Notes: generated by a model from the sequence alone, not told the origin. Numbered from the stretch's first letter, positions 14,917 through 23,302 are shown. The stretch is 34,737 nucleotides of DNA from an uncultured Clostridia bacterium (GCA_944383705.1 CALWQR010000010.1:1-34737); one strand, 5' to 3'. A program made the numbers and translations.

Positions 14917-16296
14917 TCAGAAGCGGTAAAACGCGCGGAAGGCACGGTAGGCCTCGTAGAGATCGACCTTGGCGATCACCTCATACGGGGCGTGCATCGA
15001 GAGCACGCTGACGCCCATATCGATGGTGTCGATGTTGTGGTTGGCCATATACTTGGCGATGGTGCCGCCCCCGCCGATGTCCACCTTGCCCAGCTCGCAG
15101 GTCTGCCAGACCACGCCGGCCTCGTTCATGCAGCGGCGCACCCAGCCCACCAGCTCGGCGCTGGCGTCCGAGGTGCCGCTTTTGCCGCGGGAGCCGGTGT
15201 ACTTGCACAGGGCAATGCCGCAGCCCAGCATGGCGGCGTTGCGTTTTTCAAATACGTCGTCAAAATTCGGGTCATAGGTGGCCGCCACATCGCTGGAAAT
15301 GCACTTGGAGTTGGCCCGCACGGCGGCCTCGTTGCCGCCCAGCGCGCGGGAGATTTCCGAAACCAGGTCCATAAACAGGTTGCTCTGCATTCCGGTCACG
15401 CCGTCGCTGCCGGTCTCCTCCTTGTCCACCAGAATGCACATAGTGGTATGCACCGGCTCGTCTCCGTCGATCATCGCGGTCAGGGAGGGGTAGGCGCACA
15501 CGCGGTCGTCGTGTCCGTAGGCGCAGATCATCGAGCGGTCAAAGCCGACGTCCCGCGCCCTGCCGGCGGGAACCACGCAGAGCTCGGCCGATTGCAGATC
15601 CTCCTCGGTGATGCCATAGGTCTCGTGCAGATGGTTCAGCACGGCCAGCTTTACGGCATCCTTTTCCTCGCCCTCGCAGGGGCGGCTGCCCACCAGCACG
15701 TTCAGCTTTTCTCCCTGGAAAGCGGCGGATACGGTTTTTGCGTTTTCACCCGCCGCCAGGTGCGGGAGCAGGTCGGTGATATACAGCACGGGGTCGTCCT
15801 CTTTTTCTCCGACCGTGATGCTGACGGTCTCGCCGTTCTGTTTGACCACCACGCCGTGCAGCGCCAGGGGCATGGCCAGCCACTGGTATTTGCGGATGCC
15901 GCCGTAGTAGTGGGTTTTGAGGAAGCACAGGTCGCGCTCCTCGTACAGCGGGACCTGCTTCAGATCCAGACGCGGGGAATCGATGTGCGCGCCGGTGATG
16001 CGGATGCCGTTGTTGATGGGTTCGGTGCCGATCCGGAAGAGAAAGACGTTCTTGCCGCGGTTGTTGTAATAGAATTTGTCTCCGGCCTTCATCGGGTCGC
16101 CGAAGGCATAGGGACGGTAGCCGGCCGCCTCGGCCAGGCGGATGCTCTCGGCCACCGCCTCGCGTTCGGTTTTGGCGGCGTCCAGAAAGCGGACGTAGCC
16201 CTTTGCATATTCGTAGGCGGCAGCTACGGTCTCCCGGCCGGCCTTTTCATAAACACTCTGCTTTTCATAGCAGAAGGGATTCTTTTTTTCGGACAT
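14917..16296 (-). CDS. M18 family aminopeptidase
   Basis: A 459-residue zinc metallopeptidase of the aspartyl aminopeptidase family, which releases N-terminal residues from peptides in the cytosol. Metal and catalytic motifs are His104 and Asp106 in GAHIDSPRLDLKQ, the acidic pair in VDKEETGS, YGHDDRVCAY, SSDVAATYDPNF and the C-terminal SMHAPYEV histidine. The ATG at 16296 has AAAGGAG seven bases upstream; the frame is open further upstream but overlaps the preceding gene. Stop codon and prfA start are adjacent. Confidence 0.93.
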   Translation of the reverse strand: MSEKKNPFCYEKQSVYEKAGRETVAAAYEYAKGYVRFLDAAKTEREAVAESIRLAEAAGYRPYAFGDPMKAGDKFYYNNRGKNVFLFRIGTEPINNGIRITGAHIDSPRLDLKQVPLYEERDLCFLKTHYYGGIRKYQWLAMPLALHGVVVKQNGETVSITVGEKEDDPVLYITDLLPHLAAGENAKTVSAAFQGEKLNVLVGSRPCEGEEKDAVKLAVLNHLHETYGITEEDLQSAELCVVPAGRARDVGFDRSMICAYGHDDRVCAYPSLTAMIDGDEPVHTTMCILVDKEETGSDGVTGMQSNLFMDLVSEISRALGGNEAAVRANSKCISSDVAATYDPNFDDVFEKRNAAMLGCGIALCKYTGSRGKSGTSDASAELVGWVRRCMNEAGVVWQTCELGKVDIGGGGTIAKYMANHNIDTIDMGVSVLSMHAPYEVIAKVDLYEAYRAFRAFYRF

Positions 16297-16313
16297 GGGA
16301 AGTCTCCTTTGTG

Positions 16314-16892
16314 TTAGGGTTGATAATAGAGTTCCGCGTACATTTCGGCGGATTGGAGCGTTTCGGAAACGAAGGCGGCGACGGCGCGGTCCGGAATGTC
16401 GGTCAGGCGCCCTTGGTCGTTGAGGCACTCGGGGTCGGCCAGCCAGGCGTCGGTCGCATCGGTCCCGGCGCGCCAGGCGGCATAAACCGAATCCCACATC
16501 CCGTACCTCTGGTAGAGCCACGAGAGATAGGCCGTCCCCATGCGCAGATTGGTCGCCGGGTCATACAGCATCCCGGCCTCGGGCGTCGGCTCTCCCAGCA
16601 CCTCCCGGCAGATAAAATCCAGCCGGTCAGGGGTCAACTGCATCAGCCCCACGGCCTCGCCGTTGACCGCGCTGCTGACAAAATCGCTCTCGCTGCGCAC
16701 GGTTGCCCAGATGACCGCCTCCGGCACGCCGAACTCGGCGGCATACCCGGCAATCAGGCCGGCATATGCTTCGGGCTGGGGATGGCTCTTGCGTTCCAGC
16801 GCGCCGGCAATTGCGTCATAGGCAAAGCCGAAGCCGACCGACAGCAGCACAATCAGGAAGAAAATCAGCAGACGCCGCAGGTTGAATTTCAT
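16314..16892 (-). CDS. Lytic transglycosylase, membrane-anchored
   Basis: A 192-residue protein with an N-terminal anchor (about 8-26, LLIFFLIVLLSVGFGFAY) and an SLT-type goose-lysozyme-like domain. Catalytic Glu68 lies in ATVRSESDF, followed by AVGLMQLTP, the NLRMGTAYLSWLYQRYG helix and YAAWRAGTDAT. Such enzymes cleave the MurNAc-GlcNAc bond of peptidoglycan with 1,6-anhydro product, on the outer face of the membrane. The start ATG overlaps the coaE stop by four bases; GGGGGTGG lies upstream. It is the third gene of the operon. Confidence 0.9.
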   Translation of the reverse strand: MKFNLRRLLIFFLIVLLSVGFGFAYDAIAGALERKSHPQPEAYAGLIAGYAAEFGVPEAVIWATVRSESDFVSSAVNGEAVGLMQLTPDRLDFICREVLGEPTPEAGMLYDPATNLRMGTAYLSWLYQRYGMWDSVYAAWRAGTDATDAWLADPECLNDQGRLTDIPDRAVAAFVSETLQSAEMYAELYYQP

Positions 16893-17491
16893 CCCGACGC
16901 CACCCCCGTTTCGCGCAGGATTCTGCGCACCTGCGGCAGCAGGCTCTCGGCATTGCCGTTGTTTTCGATGACATAGTCCGAGTGCGCGCGGAAAAACGAA
17001 TCCGGCCGCTGCGCGCGGATGCGCCGCATGGCGTCCTCCCGCGAGATGCCGTCCCGCAGCAGGATGCGGTGCACCCGCAGCTCGGCGTTGGCCAGGACCG
17101 ATACGATCACGCTGCAATCCCGGTCGGCGCCGCTTTCAAACAGCTGGGGGGCGTCCAGCACGGCGGCGGTGACCCCCTCGTCGCGCAGTGTGCGCAGCCG
17201 GCGGCGCACCTCCCGCAGCACATGCCGGTGCGAGACGGAGTTGAGCCGCTCCAGCGCCTCTGGGTGGTCAAACACCAGCCGGCCCAGCGCCGGACGGTCG
17301 AGCGTGCCGTCGCCCCGCAGAATCTGCCGGCCGAACTGCGCGGTCAGATCGTTCAGACATTCGGAGGGCGGAATCAGCAGCGCATGGTAAATCTCGTCGG
17401 CATCCAGCACCGGGAGCCCGAAGGAGGCAAACAGCCGGCTGACTGTGCTTTTGCCGGCCCCGCTGGGGCCGGTCAGCCCGATGACCAGCAT
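16889..17491 (-). CDS. coaE: Dephospho-CoA kinase
   Basis: A 200-residue P-loop kinase adding the 3'-phosphate in the last step of CoA synthesis. The Walker A loop is GLTGPSGAGKST near the N terminus, DADEIYH follows at the usual place, the lid contains LRDGISREDAMRRI, and YVIENNG stands near the C terminus. GGAGG is eight bases before the ATG at 17491, which directly abuts the oxidoreductase stop. In many Gram-positives coaE is followed by a lytic transglycosylase gene, as here. Confidence 0.95.
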   Translation of the reverse strand: MLVIGLTGPSGAGKSTVSRLFASFGLPVLDADEIYHALLIPPSECLNDLTAQFGRQILRGDGTLDRPALGRLVFDHPEALERLNSVSHRHVLREVRRRLRTLRDEGVTAAVLDAPQLFESGADRDCSVIVSVLANAELRVHRILLRDGISREDAMRRIRAQRPDSFFRAHSDYVIENNGNAESLLPQVRRILRETGVASG

Positions 17492-18634
17492 CTACCCGAC
17501 CTCCGTCGCGGCGCCGTTCCGCGCCGCCGAGCGATAGGCTGCGTCCATCACGCGCTGTACTGCGGCGCCGTCGGCCAGCGACGGGGCAAAGGCGCGGCCG
17601 TCGGCCGCCGCCGACAGGAAGGCGTGCATCCCGCACAGGTGCCCGCGCAGCCAGCCGACCGGCGCCTTGGGGGAAGGGAAAACCATGCCGGGGTAGCGCC
17701 CCACGCATTCGATGCGGGTAAAGCCCCGTTCCCCGCCGATGGGCTGCCCGGGGGCTGCGGCGTCGTAGAAATACAGCCAGTCGGGCTCCATCAGCGAAAA
17801 GCGGAGCGCCCCCGTCTCCCCGTAAATCTCAAACGACAGCGCGTCGTTGGCCCCCTGCGTCAGCTTGCTCAGTTCCATGCTGCCGTGCGCGCCGTCCACG
17901 GTGACCGCGTGCAGATAAAAGGCCTCGTCGGCGTTGGTCTGCCAGAGGTTCCCGGCAGAGTCGAGGTGGGTGGGGTAGGCGATCTGCCCCTGCCCGCACA
18001 CGCTGCGAATCGGCCCGCACAGCCAGCTCATCAGGTCAATCACATGCGAGCCGAGGTCAAACAGCACCCCGCCGCCGCAAATCTCCCGGTCCTGCTTCCA
18101 GCCCACCCGGCGCTCGGGGTCAATGCAGCTGTTGTGCAGATAGGCGGCGTGAAAGTGCAGAATCCGGCCAAGCCGCCCCTGCGCAATCAGCTGCCTGGCC
18201 CGCATGACCGGAGCCAGCCAGCGGTTGTTGAATACGATGCCGGTGGTGCGCGCGGCCCCTGCGGCCAGCGAGGCCACCTCGTCGGCTTCCGCAGGGCTGA
18301 CGCAGAGCGGCTTTTCGCACAGCACATGCTTGCCGGCGGCAAGCGCTTTTTTCAGCGTTCCGTAATGGCAATTGTTCGGCGTGCAGATGTCAATGACGTC
18401 AATATCCGGCCGGCCGATCAGCTCGTCCTCGTCACAGACCGCCAGCGGGATGCCGAACGCATCCGCCACCTGCTCTGATTTTTTCCGCGAGGTGGTGCAG
18501 ACACCGGCTATCTCGGCGCGAAACGGCAGCGCACCGTAATAAAACGGGAGGTTGCGCACCGCCCAGGCGTGTGTGCGCCCCATGGCGCCAAAGCCCAACA
18601 GGCCAATGCGTAGGGTTTGTGTTGTCTGCTGCAT
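17492..18634 (-). CDS. Gfo/Idh/MocA family oxidoreductase
   Basis: A 380-residue NAD(P)-dependent dehydrogenase. The Rossmann loop is GLLGFGAMGRTH at 11-22, the family lysine sits in EKP at 107-109 (HVLCEKPLC), and GGGVLFDLGSHVIDLMSWL is the C-terminal-domain helix with the catalytic His region. Substrates in this family are sugars, inositols and related polyols; none can be named from sequence. The ATG at 18634 has AGAGGAG eight bases upstream, and the promoter at 18727-18699 precedes it. It is the first gene of the eight-gene minus-strand run. Confidence 0.9.
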   Translation of the reverse strand: MQQTTQTLRIGLLGFGAMGRTHAWAVRNLPFYYGALPFRAEIAGVCTTSRKKSEQVADAFGIPLAVCDEDELIGRPDIDVIDICTPNNCHYGTLKKALAAGKHVLCEKPLCVSPAEADEVASLAAGAARTTGIVFNNRWLAPVMRARQLIAQGRLGRILHFHAAYLHNSCIDPERRVGWKQDREICGGGVLFDLGSHVIDLMSWLCGPIRSVCGQGQIAYPTHLDSAGNLWQTNADEAFYLHAVTVDGAHGSMELSKLTQGANDALSFEIYGETGALRFSLMEPDWLYFYDAAAPGQPIGGERGFTRIECVGRYPGMVFPSPKAPVGWLRGHLCGMHAFLSAAADGRAFAPSLADGAAVQRVMDAAYRSAARNGAATEVG

Positions 18635-18698
18635 TCTGTCCGCTCCTCTGCCGTCCCGTGGCAAAGGCTCCTTTCCGGTAAAATGGATACAACACTTT

Positions 18699-18727
18699 AT
18701 TATATCTCATTTTTGCTTTTTTTGCAA
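18699..18727 (-). promoter_or_regulatory. Promoter of the eight-gene minus-strand operon
   Basis: On the minus strand TTGCAA (18727-18722), 17 bases, TATAAT (18704-18699). No other good promoter is visible between here and the terminator at 10123, although a weak internal one cannot be excluded. Confidence 0.75.
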
Positions 18728-18759
18728 GGGGTTTTGCTCTTTTTTTGCCGGCAAACCGC

Positions 18760-18792
18760 AAAAAAGCGGCGGCCGGCCTGCCCGGGAGCCGC
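18760..18792 (-). terminator. Probable terminator of the GNAT gene
   Basis: On the minus strand GCGGC (18792-18788) pairs with GCCGC (18770-18766), with inner GC pairs, followed by TTTTTT. It begins six bases after the acetyltransferase stop and stands before the next gene's promoter. Confidence 0.5.
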
Positions 18793-18798
18793 GGGCGC

Positions 18799-19275
18799 TC
18801 AGGGAATCTTCTGTTCCATGGTCACCTTCAGGGGGCTCAGCCCGCATTTTTCGTAAAAGCGCATGGCGCCGGTGTTCAGACTCCAGACGTTCAGGGTCAC
18901 GCGGTCACAGCCTCTCTCCCTGGCCATATTCAGCGCGGCATGATAAAGCCTGCTGCCGATGTGTCGGCCGCGGCAGGACTCGTCCACGCAAAGGTCGTCA
19001 ATGTACAGGGTTTTCATCGGCAGCAGGGAGCTGCCGGCCGGCGTCTCCTCATAAATGCAAAAGGCGTAGCCCCTGACCTGTCCGTCCTGCACCGCCACCA
19101 GCACCGGGCGCCTGTCATCCGCAAAAATCCGCAGCAGCTCACTGTCGCTGTATTTTCTGCCGCCCCGCACGAAAATATCCGGCCGCCCCTGGGCGTGTAC
19201 CTCCTGTACCTCGTAAAGCAGGCGGACCACTGCCTCCAGATCGGCGGGGATGGCCCGCCGGACTGCGATATCCAT
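18799..19275 (-). CDS. GNAT family N-acetyltransferase
   Basis: A 158-residue acetyl-CoA-dependent transferase. Motif A with the acetyl-CoA loop is visible at about 91-112 (YIDDLCVDESCRGRHIGSRL), preceded by the central strand containing RGYAFCIYEE and followed by LNVWSLNTGAMRFYEKCGL, the usual motif B. The acceptor is unknown. The ATG at 19275 has GGAGG nine bases upstream. The gene has its own promoter with a palindrome across the -10 box, so it is probably repressor-controlled. Confidence 0.88.
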   Translation of the reverse strand: MDIAVRRAIPADLEAVVRLLYEVQEVHAQGRPDIFVRGGRKYSDSELLRIFADDRRPVLVAVQDGQVRGYAFCIYEETPAGSSLLPMKTLYIDDLCVDESCRGRHIGSRLYHAALNMARERGCDRVTLNVWSLNTGAMRFYEKCGLSPLKVTMEQKIP

Positions 19276-19302
19276 ATCCGAATTCCTCCGTTTTCCGATT
19301 TC

Positions 19303-19320
19303 TGTACTAATTATAGTACA
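19303..19320. promoter_or_regulatory. Palindromic operator over the GNAT -10 box
   Basis: TGTACTA (19303-19309) and TAGTACA (19314-19320) form a perfect 7-base inverted repeat around ATTA. It covers the -10 hexamer of the acetyltransferase promoter. The half-site resembles sites reported for YtrA-type GntR repressors; that link is inference. No regulator gene lies beside it. Confidence 0.6.
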
Positions 19321-19338
19321 ATTCGGCCGGAATGTCAA
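19310..19338 (-). promoter_or_regulatory. Promoter of the GNAT gene
   Basis: On the minus strand TTGACA (19338-19333), 17 bases, TATAAT (19315-19310), perfect consensus. Between it and the next promoter at 19485 I see no gene or clear structure. Confidence 0.85.
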
Positions 19339-19484
19339 GCGCTTCCTTTCACAAAAGCCCGGGAAAGCGAGCGGCCGGGAGGAAAATCCATGTGGAACCA
19401 TTGCTTCATCGGTCCACAACAGGTGAAAAATGCCGTGCGGGAAGACTTTCCGGCGCATCCAAGCCGCTTTTTTTGAAAAAAAGA

Positions 19485-19513
19485 TTGACAATTTTTCTAT
19501 TCTGTGATAAAAT
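19485..19513 (+). promoter_or_regulatory. Promoter of the 510-residue membrane protein gene
   Basis: TTGACA (19485-19490), 17 bases, TAAAAT (19508-19513), leaving a leader of about 75 bases. Confidence 0.8.
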
Positions 19514-19595
19514 GACTGTGTACAGCCATTTGCGCGCGGGCAAAGCACGCGCCGGTGCTGCAAAATTTCAATGCGAGTTGTAAGGAGAAAATGGT

Positions 19596-21128
19596 ATGGT
19601 TGGGTTTATGAGCATCCTGATCCCGGTGCTTGCCATGCTGATTGCCTTTGCCTGGGGCATTCTGCTGGGGCTGAGACGGGTGAGGATACGCTTCATTACG
19701 GTTGCCGCCTGTCTGGTGGTATCCCTGATTGTCACATTTATCGCCAAGGACCAGACGTATTCCGCAATACGCCCGCTGCTGGAGCAGCTGGTGAGCGGCG
19801 CCGGCAGTACCGGAACCGAGCTCCTGAGCTTTTTGCAGGGCACCGCGCCGCTGCAGGCCGCGCTGGCCGCATGCGGCGGAGCCGTTGTGGCGCCGGCAGT
19901 CTTCTTTGCCGTATTCATCGCGTTGACGGTGGTCAGCGGCATCATTACCTATCTGGTGTTCCTGATTACCGGAATCGTCCACCTGGCCACCGGAACCGGC
20001 AAGCCCCGGCGCTCCCCGTTGCGGATTCTGCCCTATGCCGTTCTGCAGGTGCTGATTACCGTATTCGTCGTGATGGCGCCGGTGGCAAGTTATGTGGAGT
20101 GCCTGCCCCCCGTGGTGGACGCGGTGGCGAGCCTGGGGGCCATTCCCGACAGCTCGGAGTATGCCGACGATGTGGATGTGGCCGAGGCGCGCGAAATGAT
20201 CGAAACCGTGGAAAGCGCCCCCCTGACGGTTGTCTACCGGACGCTGGGCGGCAAAGCCTTTTGCGGTGCGCTGACCGGCTTCCGCATCAACGGAGAGAAG
20301 ACCACGCTGCGCGCCGAGGTGGACGCCATCGGGCATTTCATCGCCCATGTCGGAGAACTGACCGAGGAGGAACTGGCCGACTTTGGCAGCGGGCAGACCG
20401 ATGCGCTGCGGGACATGGCGGACTGCTTTGAGGATTCCCGCCTGCTCCCGGCCGTGGCCGGAGAACTGGTGTACGGCGCCACCGACGTCTGGCTGGACGC
20501 GGACGGCAGCGGCAGCTTCCTTGGCCTGAAACTCCCGGATCTCGCGCAGAACGGCACCGCCGTGTTCTCGGATCTCTTCCGGCACACACTGGAAATTTTC
20601 CATACCGATGCGCGCAATACACAGGCCCTGTGCGCCGATCTGGATACCTTTGCCGGAATGCTGGACATCATGATTGCGGATGGTGTGCTGGCCGACCTGG
20701 ATTCGGGCACCGAGACCCTGACCCGCCGGCTGACCACCGGCACCACCGTGGCCGGCCTGATTGCCGAGATGGAGAAAAACCCAAGCTTTGTCCCCCTGAT
20801 CAACGATATCACAACCATCGGTATGCGCGCCATGGGCTCGACTCTGAAAAATATGGATGTGGACGGCCAGGCATACAGGAATTATACCGGCACGGTCGCA
20901 GACGCAGTCAACAATATCCGTTCCCAGACCGCATCGCCCGAGGAGCAAAAGACCATGCTGACCGCTACCATCCGCCAGTCGTATGTCGAAAACGCCGGCG
21001 AAGAGCTGCCGCTGGATGACAGCGTGCTGGATCTGTACGCTGATATCCTGCTCGACTCCTTCGCGGATACCGAAACCGTCACTGCTGACGACGTCGCCGC
21101 CCTCTTTGAGGCCTATACCGAGGAATAA
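19596..21128 (+). CDS. Membrane protein of unknown function, 510 residues
   Basis: I recognise no family. The N-terminal 170 residues contain four hydrophobic segments at about 5-25, 31-50, 90-128 and 145-165. The rest, about 170-510, is soluble, acidic and mostly helical, with few cysteines, and is probably a single extracytoplasmic domain. The N-terminal membrane part faintly recalls CvpA-type proteins, without enough identity to claim it. AAGGAG lies eight bases before the ATG at 19596. The gene has its own promoter and is followed by a CCTTGGAG repeat cluster and a terminator, so it is monocistronic. Its neighbours (GNAT, GyrB-like) suggest no role. Confidence 0.85.
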   Translation: MVGFMSILIPVLAMLIAFAWGILLGLRRVRIRFITVAACLVVSLIVTFIAKDQTYSAIRPLLEQLVSGAGSTGTELLSFLQGTAPLQAALAACGGAVVAPAVFFAVFIALTVVSGIITYLVFLITGIVHLATGTGKPRRSPLRILPYAVLQVLITVFVVMAPVASYVECLPPVVDAVASLGAIPDSSEYADDVDVAEAREMIETVESAPLTVVYRTLGGKAFCGALTGFRINGEKTTLRAEVDAIGHFIAHVGELTEEELADFGSGQTDALRDMADCFEDSRLLPAVAGELVYGATDVWLDADGSGSFLGLKLPDLAQNGTAVFSDLFRHTLEIFHTDARNTQALCADLDTFAGMLDIMIADGVLADLDSGTETLTRRLTTGTTVAGLIAEMEKNPSFVPLINDITTIGMRAMGSTLKNMDVDGQAYRNYTGTVADAVNNIRSQTASPEEQKTMLTATIRQSYVENAGEELPLDDSVLDLYADILLDSFADTETVTADDVAALFEAYTEE

Positions 21129-21137
21129 ATGCCGCTG

Positions 21138-21247
21138 GAGAAGTCCTTGGAGGAACCCGCCTGAGAAGATTGAGAAGGCCTTGGAGGGACTCGTCTGAGA
21201 AGATTCCCACCGGAGGAAAAGACCTTGGAGGGGCCCTCCAAGGTCTT
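21138..21247. repeat. CCTTGGAG repeat cluster 1
   Basis: Two direct units begin at 21138 and 21172 (34-base period): GAGAAG, then NCCTTGGAGG, a short CGCCT/CGTCT link and TGAGAAGAT. A third, GAAAAGACCTTGGAGG, begins at 21216 and forms the left arm of the terminator palindrome. The same family reappears after the lipoprotein gene at 34441-34557. Confidence 0.7.
21219..21247. terminator. Bidirectional terminator between converging genes
   Basis: AAGACCTTGGAGGG (21219-21232) and CCCTCCAAGGTCTT (21234-21247) are perfectly complementary around one base. Read on minus it is followed by a short T-run, suiting the GyrB-like gene stopping at 21267; on plus it follows the membrane protein gene. Confidence 0.75.
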
Positions 21248-21266
21248 CTTCTATGGCGAAGCGCTT

Positions 21267-23264
21267 TTACACGTCGATGTCTTTCATGTATTCTTTGCCG
21301 TGCTCGGTAATAAAGCGTTTGCGGGCGGGGAGGTTGTCCCCAAGGAGGGTATCAAAGATAACCTCGGTCCGGGCGGCGTCTGCGGGGGTGACCGAGATGA
21401 GCCGGCGGGTCTCGGGATTCATGGTGGTCTTCCACATCATATCGGGCTCGTTTTCGCCCAGTCCCTTGGAGCGCTGCAGGGTATATTTTTTGCTGCCCAG
21501 TTTTTTGAGGATGGCGGCCTTTTCAAACTCGTCAAACGCAAACAATATCTCGTCCTTGGTGGTAATTTCAAACAGCGGGGATTCGGCGATGAAGACCTTA
21601 TGCTCTTTGAGCAGAGTGGGGAGCAGACGGTAGAACAGGGTCAGCAGCAGGGTGCGGATCTGGAACCCGTCCTCGTCGGCGTCGGTACAGATGATGATTT
21701 TGGACCAGCGCAGCTTGGCAAGGTCGAAGGAATTGAGCTCGCTCTGCTTTCTGCCCTTGATTTCCACCCCGCAGCCGATGACGCGCAGCAGGTCGGTAAT
21801 GATGTCGTTTTTGAAGATTTTGCCGTAGTCGCTCTTCAGGCAGTTCAGGGTTTTGCCGCGGACCGGAATGATGGCCTGAAATTCCGAATCCCGCCCCAGC
21901 TTACAGGAGGTCAGGGCTGAATCGCCCTCCACAATATACAGCTCGGCGCGGGAGGGGTCTTTGGTGCGGCAGTTGACAAACTTTTCCACACGGTTGGCGG
22001 CGTCCAGCTCACCCGCCAGCTTCTTTTTGATATCCACCCGCGCCCGTTCGGCCGACTCGCGGCTGCGCTTGTTCACCAGCACCTGCCGGGCAATCACCTC
22101 GGCCTCCTTGGGATGCTCGATGAAATAAATTTCCAGTTGCTTGCGCAGGAACTCGTTGAGCGCGTCGGCGATGAAGGTGTTGTTGATGGATTTTTTGGTC
22201 TGATTTTCGTAGGAGGTCATGGTCGAAAAGCTGTTGATGACCAGCGCCAGGCTGTCCGCAATGTCTCCAAAGGTGATTTTGCTCTCGCTTTTGGTATACA
22301 GATTCTGCGCCTTGAGGTACTTGTCCAGCGCATAGGTAAAGGCCAGGCGCACGGCGCGGTCGGGGGAGCCACCGTGCTCCAGAAAGCTGGAGTTGTGATA
22401 ATACTCCAGGAAGCTGACGTTGTTGGAAAAGCAGAAGCTGACGTCGGCCTTGAACCGGTATTCCTCCTTGTCGGCCCGGTCGCGCCCCTGCGTTTCCAGG
22501 TGCCAGGAGACCGGCGGGGTAAGGGGCGTCTCGCCGACAAGCTCGGAGAGATAATCCGAAATCCCGTTCTCATAGCAGAAGGTCTGCTCGGTAAAGCTGC
22601 CGTCGTCCTGCTCCAGGAAGAGTACAAACCGGATGCCGGCGTTGACCACCGACTGCCGCCGCAGAACGTCCTCAAAAAAGGTGTGCGGAATGTTGATGTC
22701 GGTAAAGACGTCCAGGTCGGGCTTCCAGCGTACCACGGTCCCGGTGCGTCCGGCTTCCTGCTTTTTCATCGGGCGCTCCTGCAGCTCGCCCTGTACCTCG
22801 CCGCGGCGGAAGGAGATGCTGCGGTCGGTGGCGCCGTCATAGGAGTGCACCGTCATATATTCCGAGCTGTACTGTGTGGCGCAGGCGCCAAGTCCGTTGA
22901 GGCCGAGCGAATACTCGTAGGCCGATTTGCCGGAGTTGTTCTCGTATTTGCCGCCGGCGTAGAGCTCGCAGTAAATCAGGTCCCAGTTCCAACGGCCCTC
23001 GGCCTCGTTCCAGCCCAGGGGAACCCCGCGCCCGAAATCCTCTACCTCGATGCTGCGGTCCAGAAACGCCCGCACGCGGATCTCGCTCCCGTGCCCTTCG
23101 CGTGCCTCGTCCACTGCATTGGAGAGAATTTCAAAGAAGGAATGCTCGCACCCTTCCAACCCGTCCGAGCCGAAAATCACGGCCGGGCGCTTGCGCACAC
23201 GGTCCGCCCCCTTGAGCGCCTTGATGCTTTGGTTGTCGTATTGCTGTGTTTTTTTTGCTGGCAT
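21267..23264 (-). CDS. Type IIA topoisomerase subunit B, ParE/GyrB paralogue
   Basis: A 665-residue ATPase subunit. The GHKL domain has Glu45 and Asn49 in FEILSNAVDEA, a variant second motif EDFGRGVP (75-82; usually DNGRGIP), and the lid GLNGLGA (121-127; usually GLHGVG). The QTK loop of the transducer is present in SYENQTKKSINN. TOPRIM residues are Glu446 in EGDSALTS (usually EGDSAGGS) and the DADEDG acids at 528-532; RSKGLGE stands near the C terminus. All catalytic residues remain, so it should be active. It is a divergent paralogue of a kind I associate with Clostridia, presumably pairing with the ParC-like protein at 10415-12619. AAAGGG lies 12 bases before the ATG. Confidence 0.9.
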   Translation of the reverse strand: MPAKKTQQYDNQSIKALKGADRVRKRPAVIFGSDGLEGCEHSFFEILSNAVDEAREGHGSEIRVRAFLDRSIEVEDFGRGVPLGWNEAEGRWNWDLIYCELYAGGKYENNSGKSAYEYSLGLNGLGACATQYSSEYMTVHSYDGATDRSISFRRGEVQGELQERPMKKQEAGRTGTVVRWKPDLDVFTDINIPHTFFEDVLRRQSVVNAGIRFVLFLEQDDGSFTEQTFCYENGISDYLSELVGETPLTPPVSWHLETQGRDRADKEEYRFKADVSFCFSNNVSFLEYYHNSSFLEHGGSPDRAVRLAFTYALDKYLKAQNLYTKSESKITFGDIADSLALVINSFSTMTSYENQTKKSINNTFIADALNEFLRKQLEIYFIEHPKEAEVIARQVLVNKRSRESAERARVDIKKKLAGELDAANRVEKFVNCRTKDPSRAELYIVEGDSALTSCKLGRDSEFQAIIPVRGKTLNCLKSDYGKIFKNDIITDLLRVIGCGVEIKGRKQSELNSFDLAKLRWSKIIICTDADEDGFQIRTLLLTLFYRLLPTLLKEHKVFIAESPLFEITTKDEILFAFDEFEKAAILKKLGSKKYTLQRSKGLGENEPDMMWKTTMNPETRRLISVTPADAARTEVIFDTLLGDNLPARKRFITEHGKEYMKDIDV

Positions 23265-23302
23265 GATGCCGGATCACCCTTTCTTTGCCCTTGCTGCCTT
23301 CC

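Noticed and set aside
13945..16317. A 790-residue open frame on the plus strand
   Set aside because: It lies antisense to prfA and the M18 aminopeptidase, both clear by motif. High GC leaves the opposite strand free of stops; the translation is His/Gly/Ala-rich with no domain.
16982..18478. A 498-residue plus-strand frame
   Set aside because: Antisense to coaE and the oxidoreductase; composition artefact of the high-GC strand.
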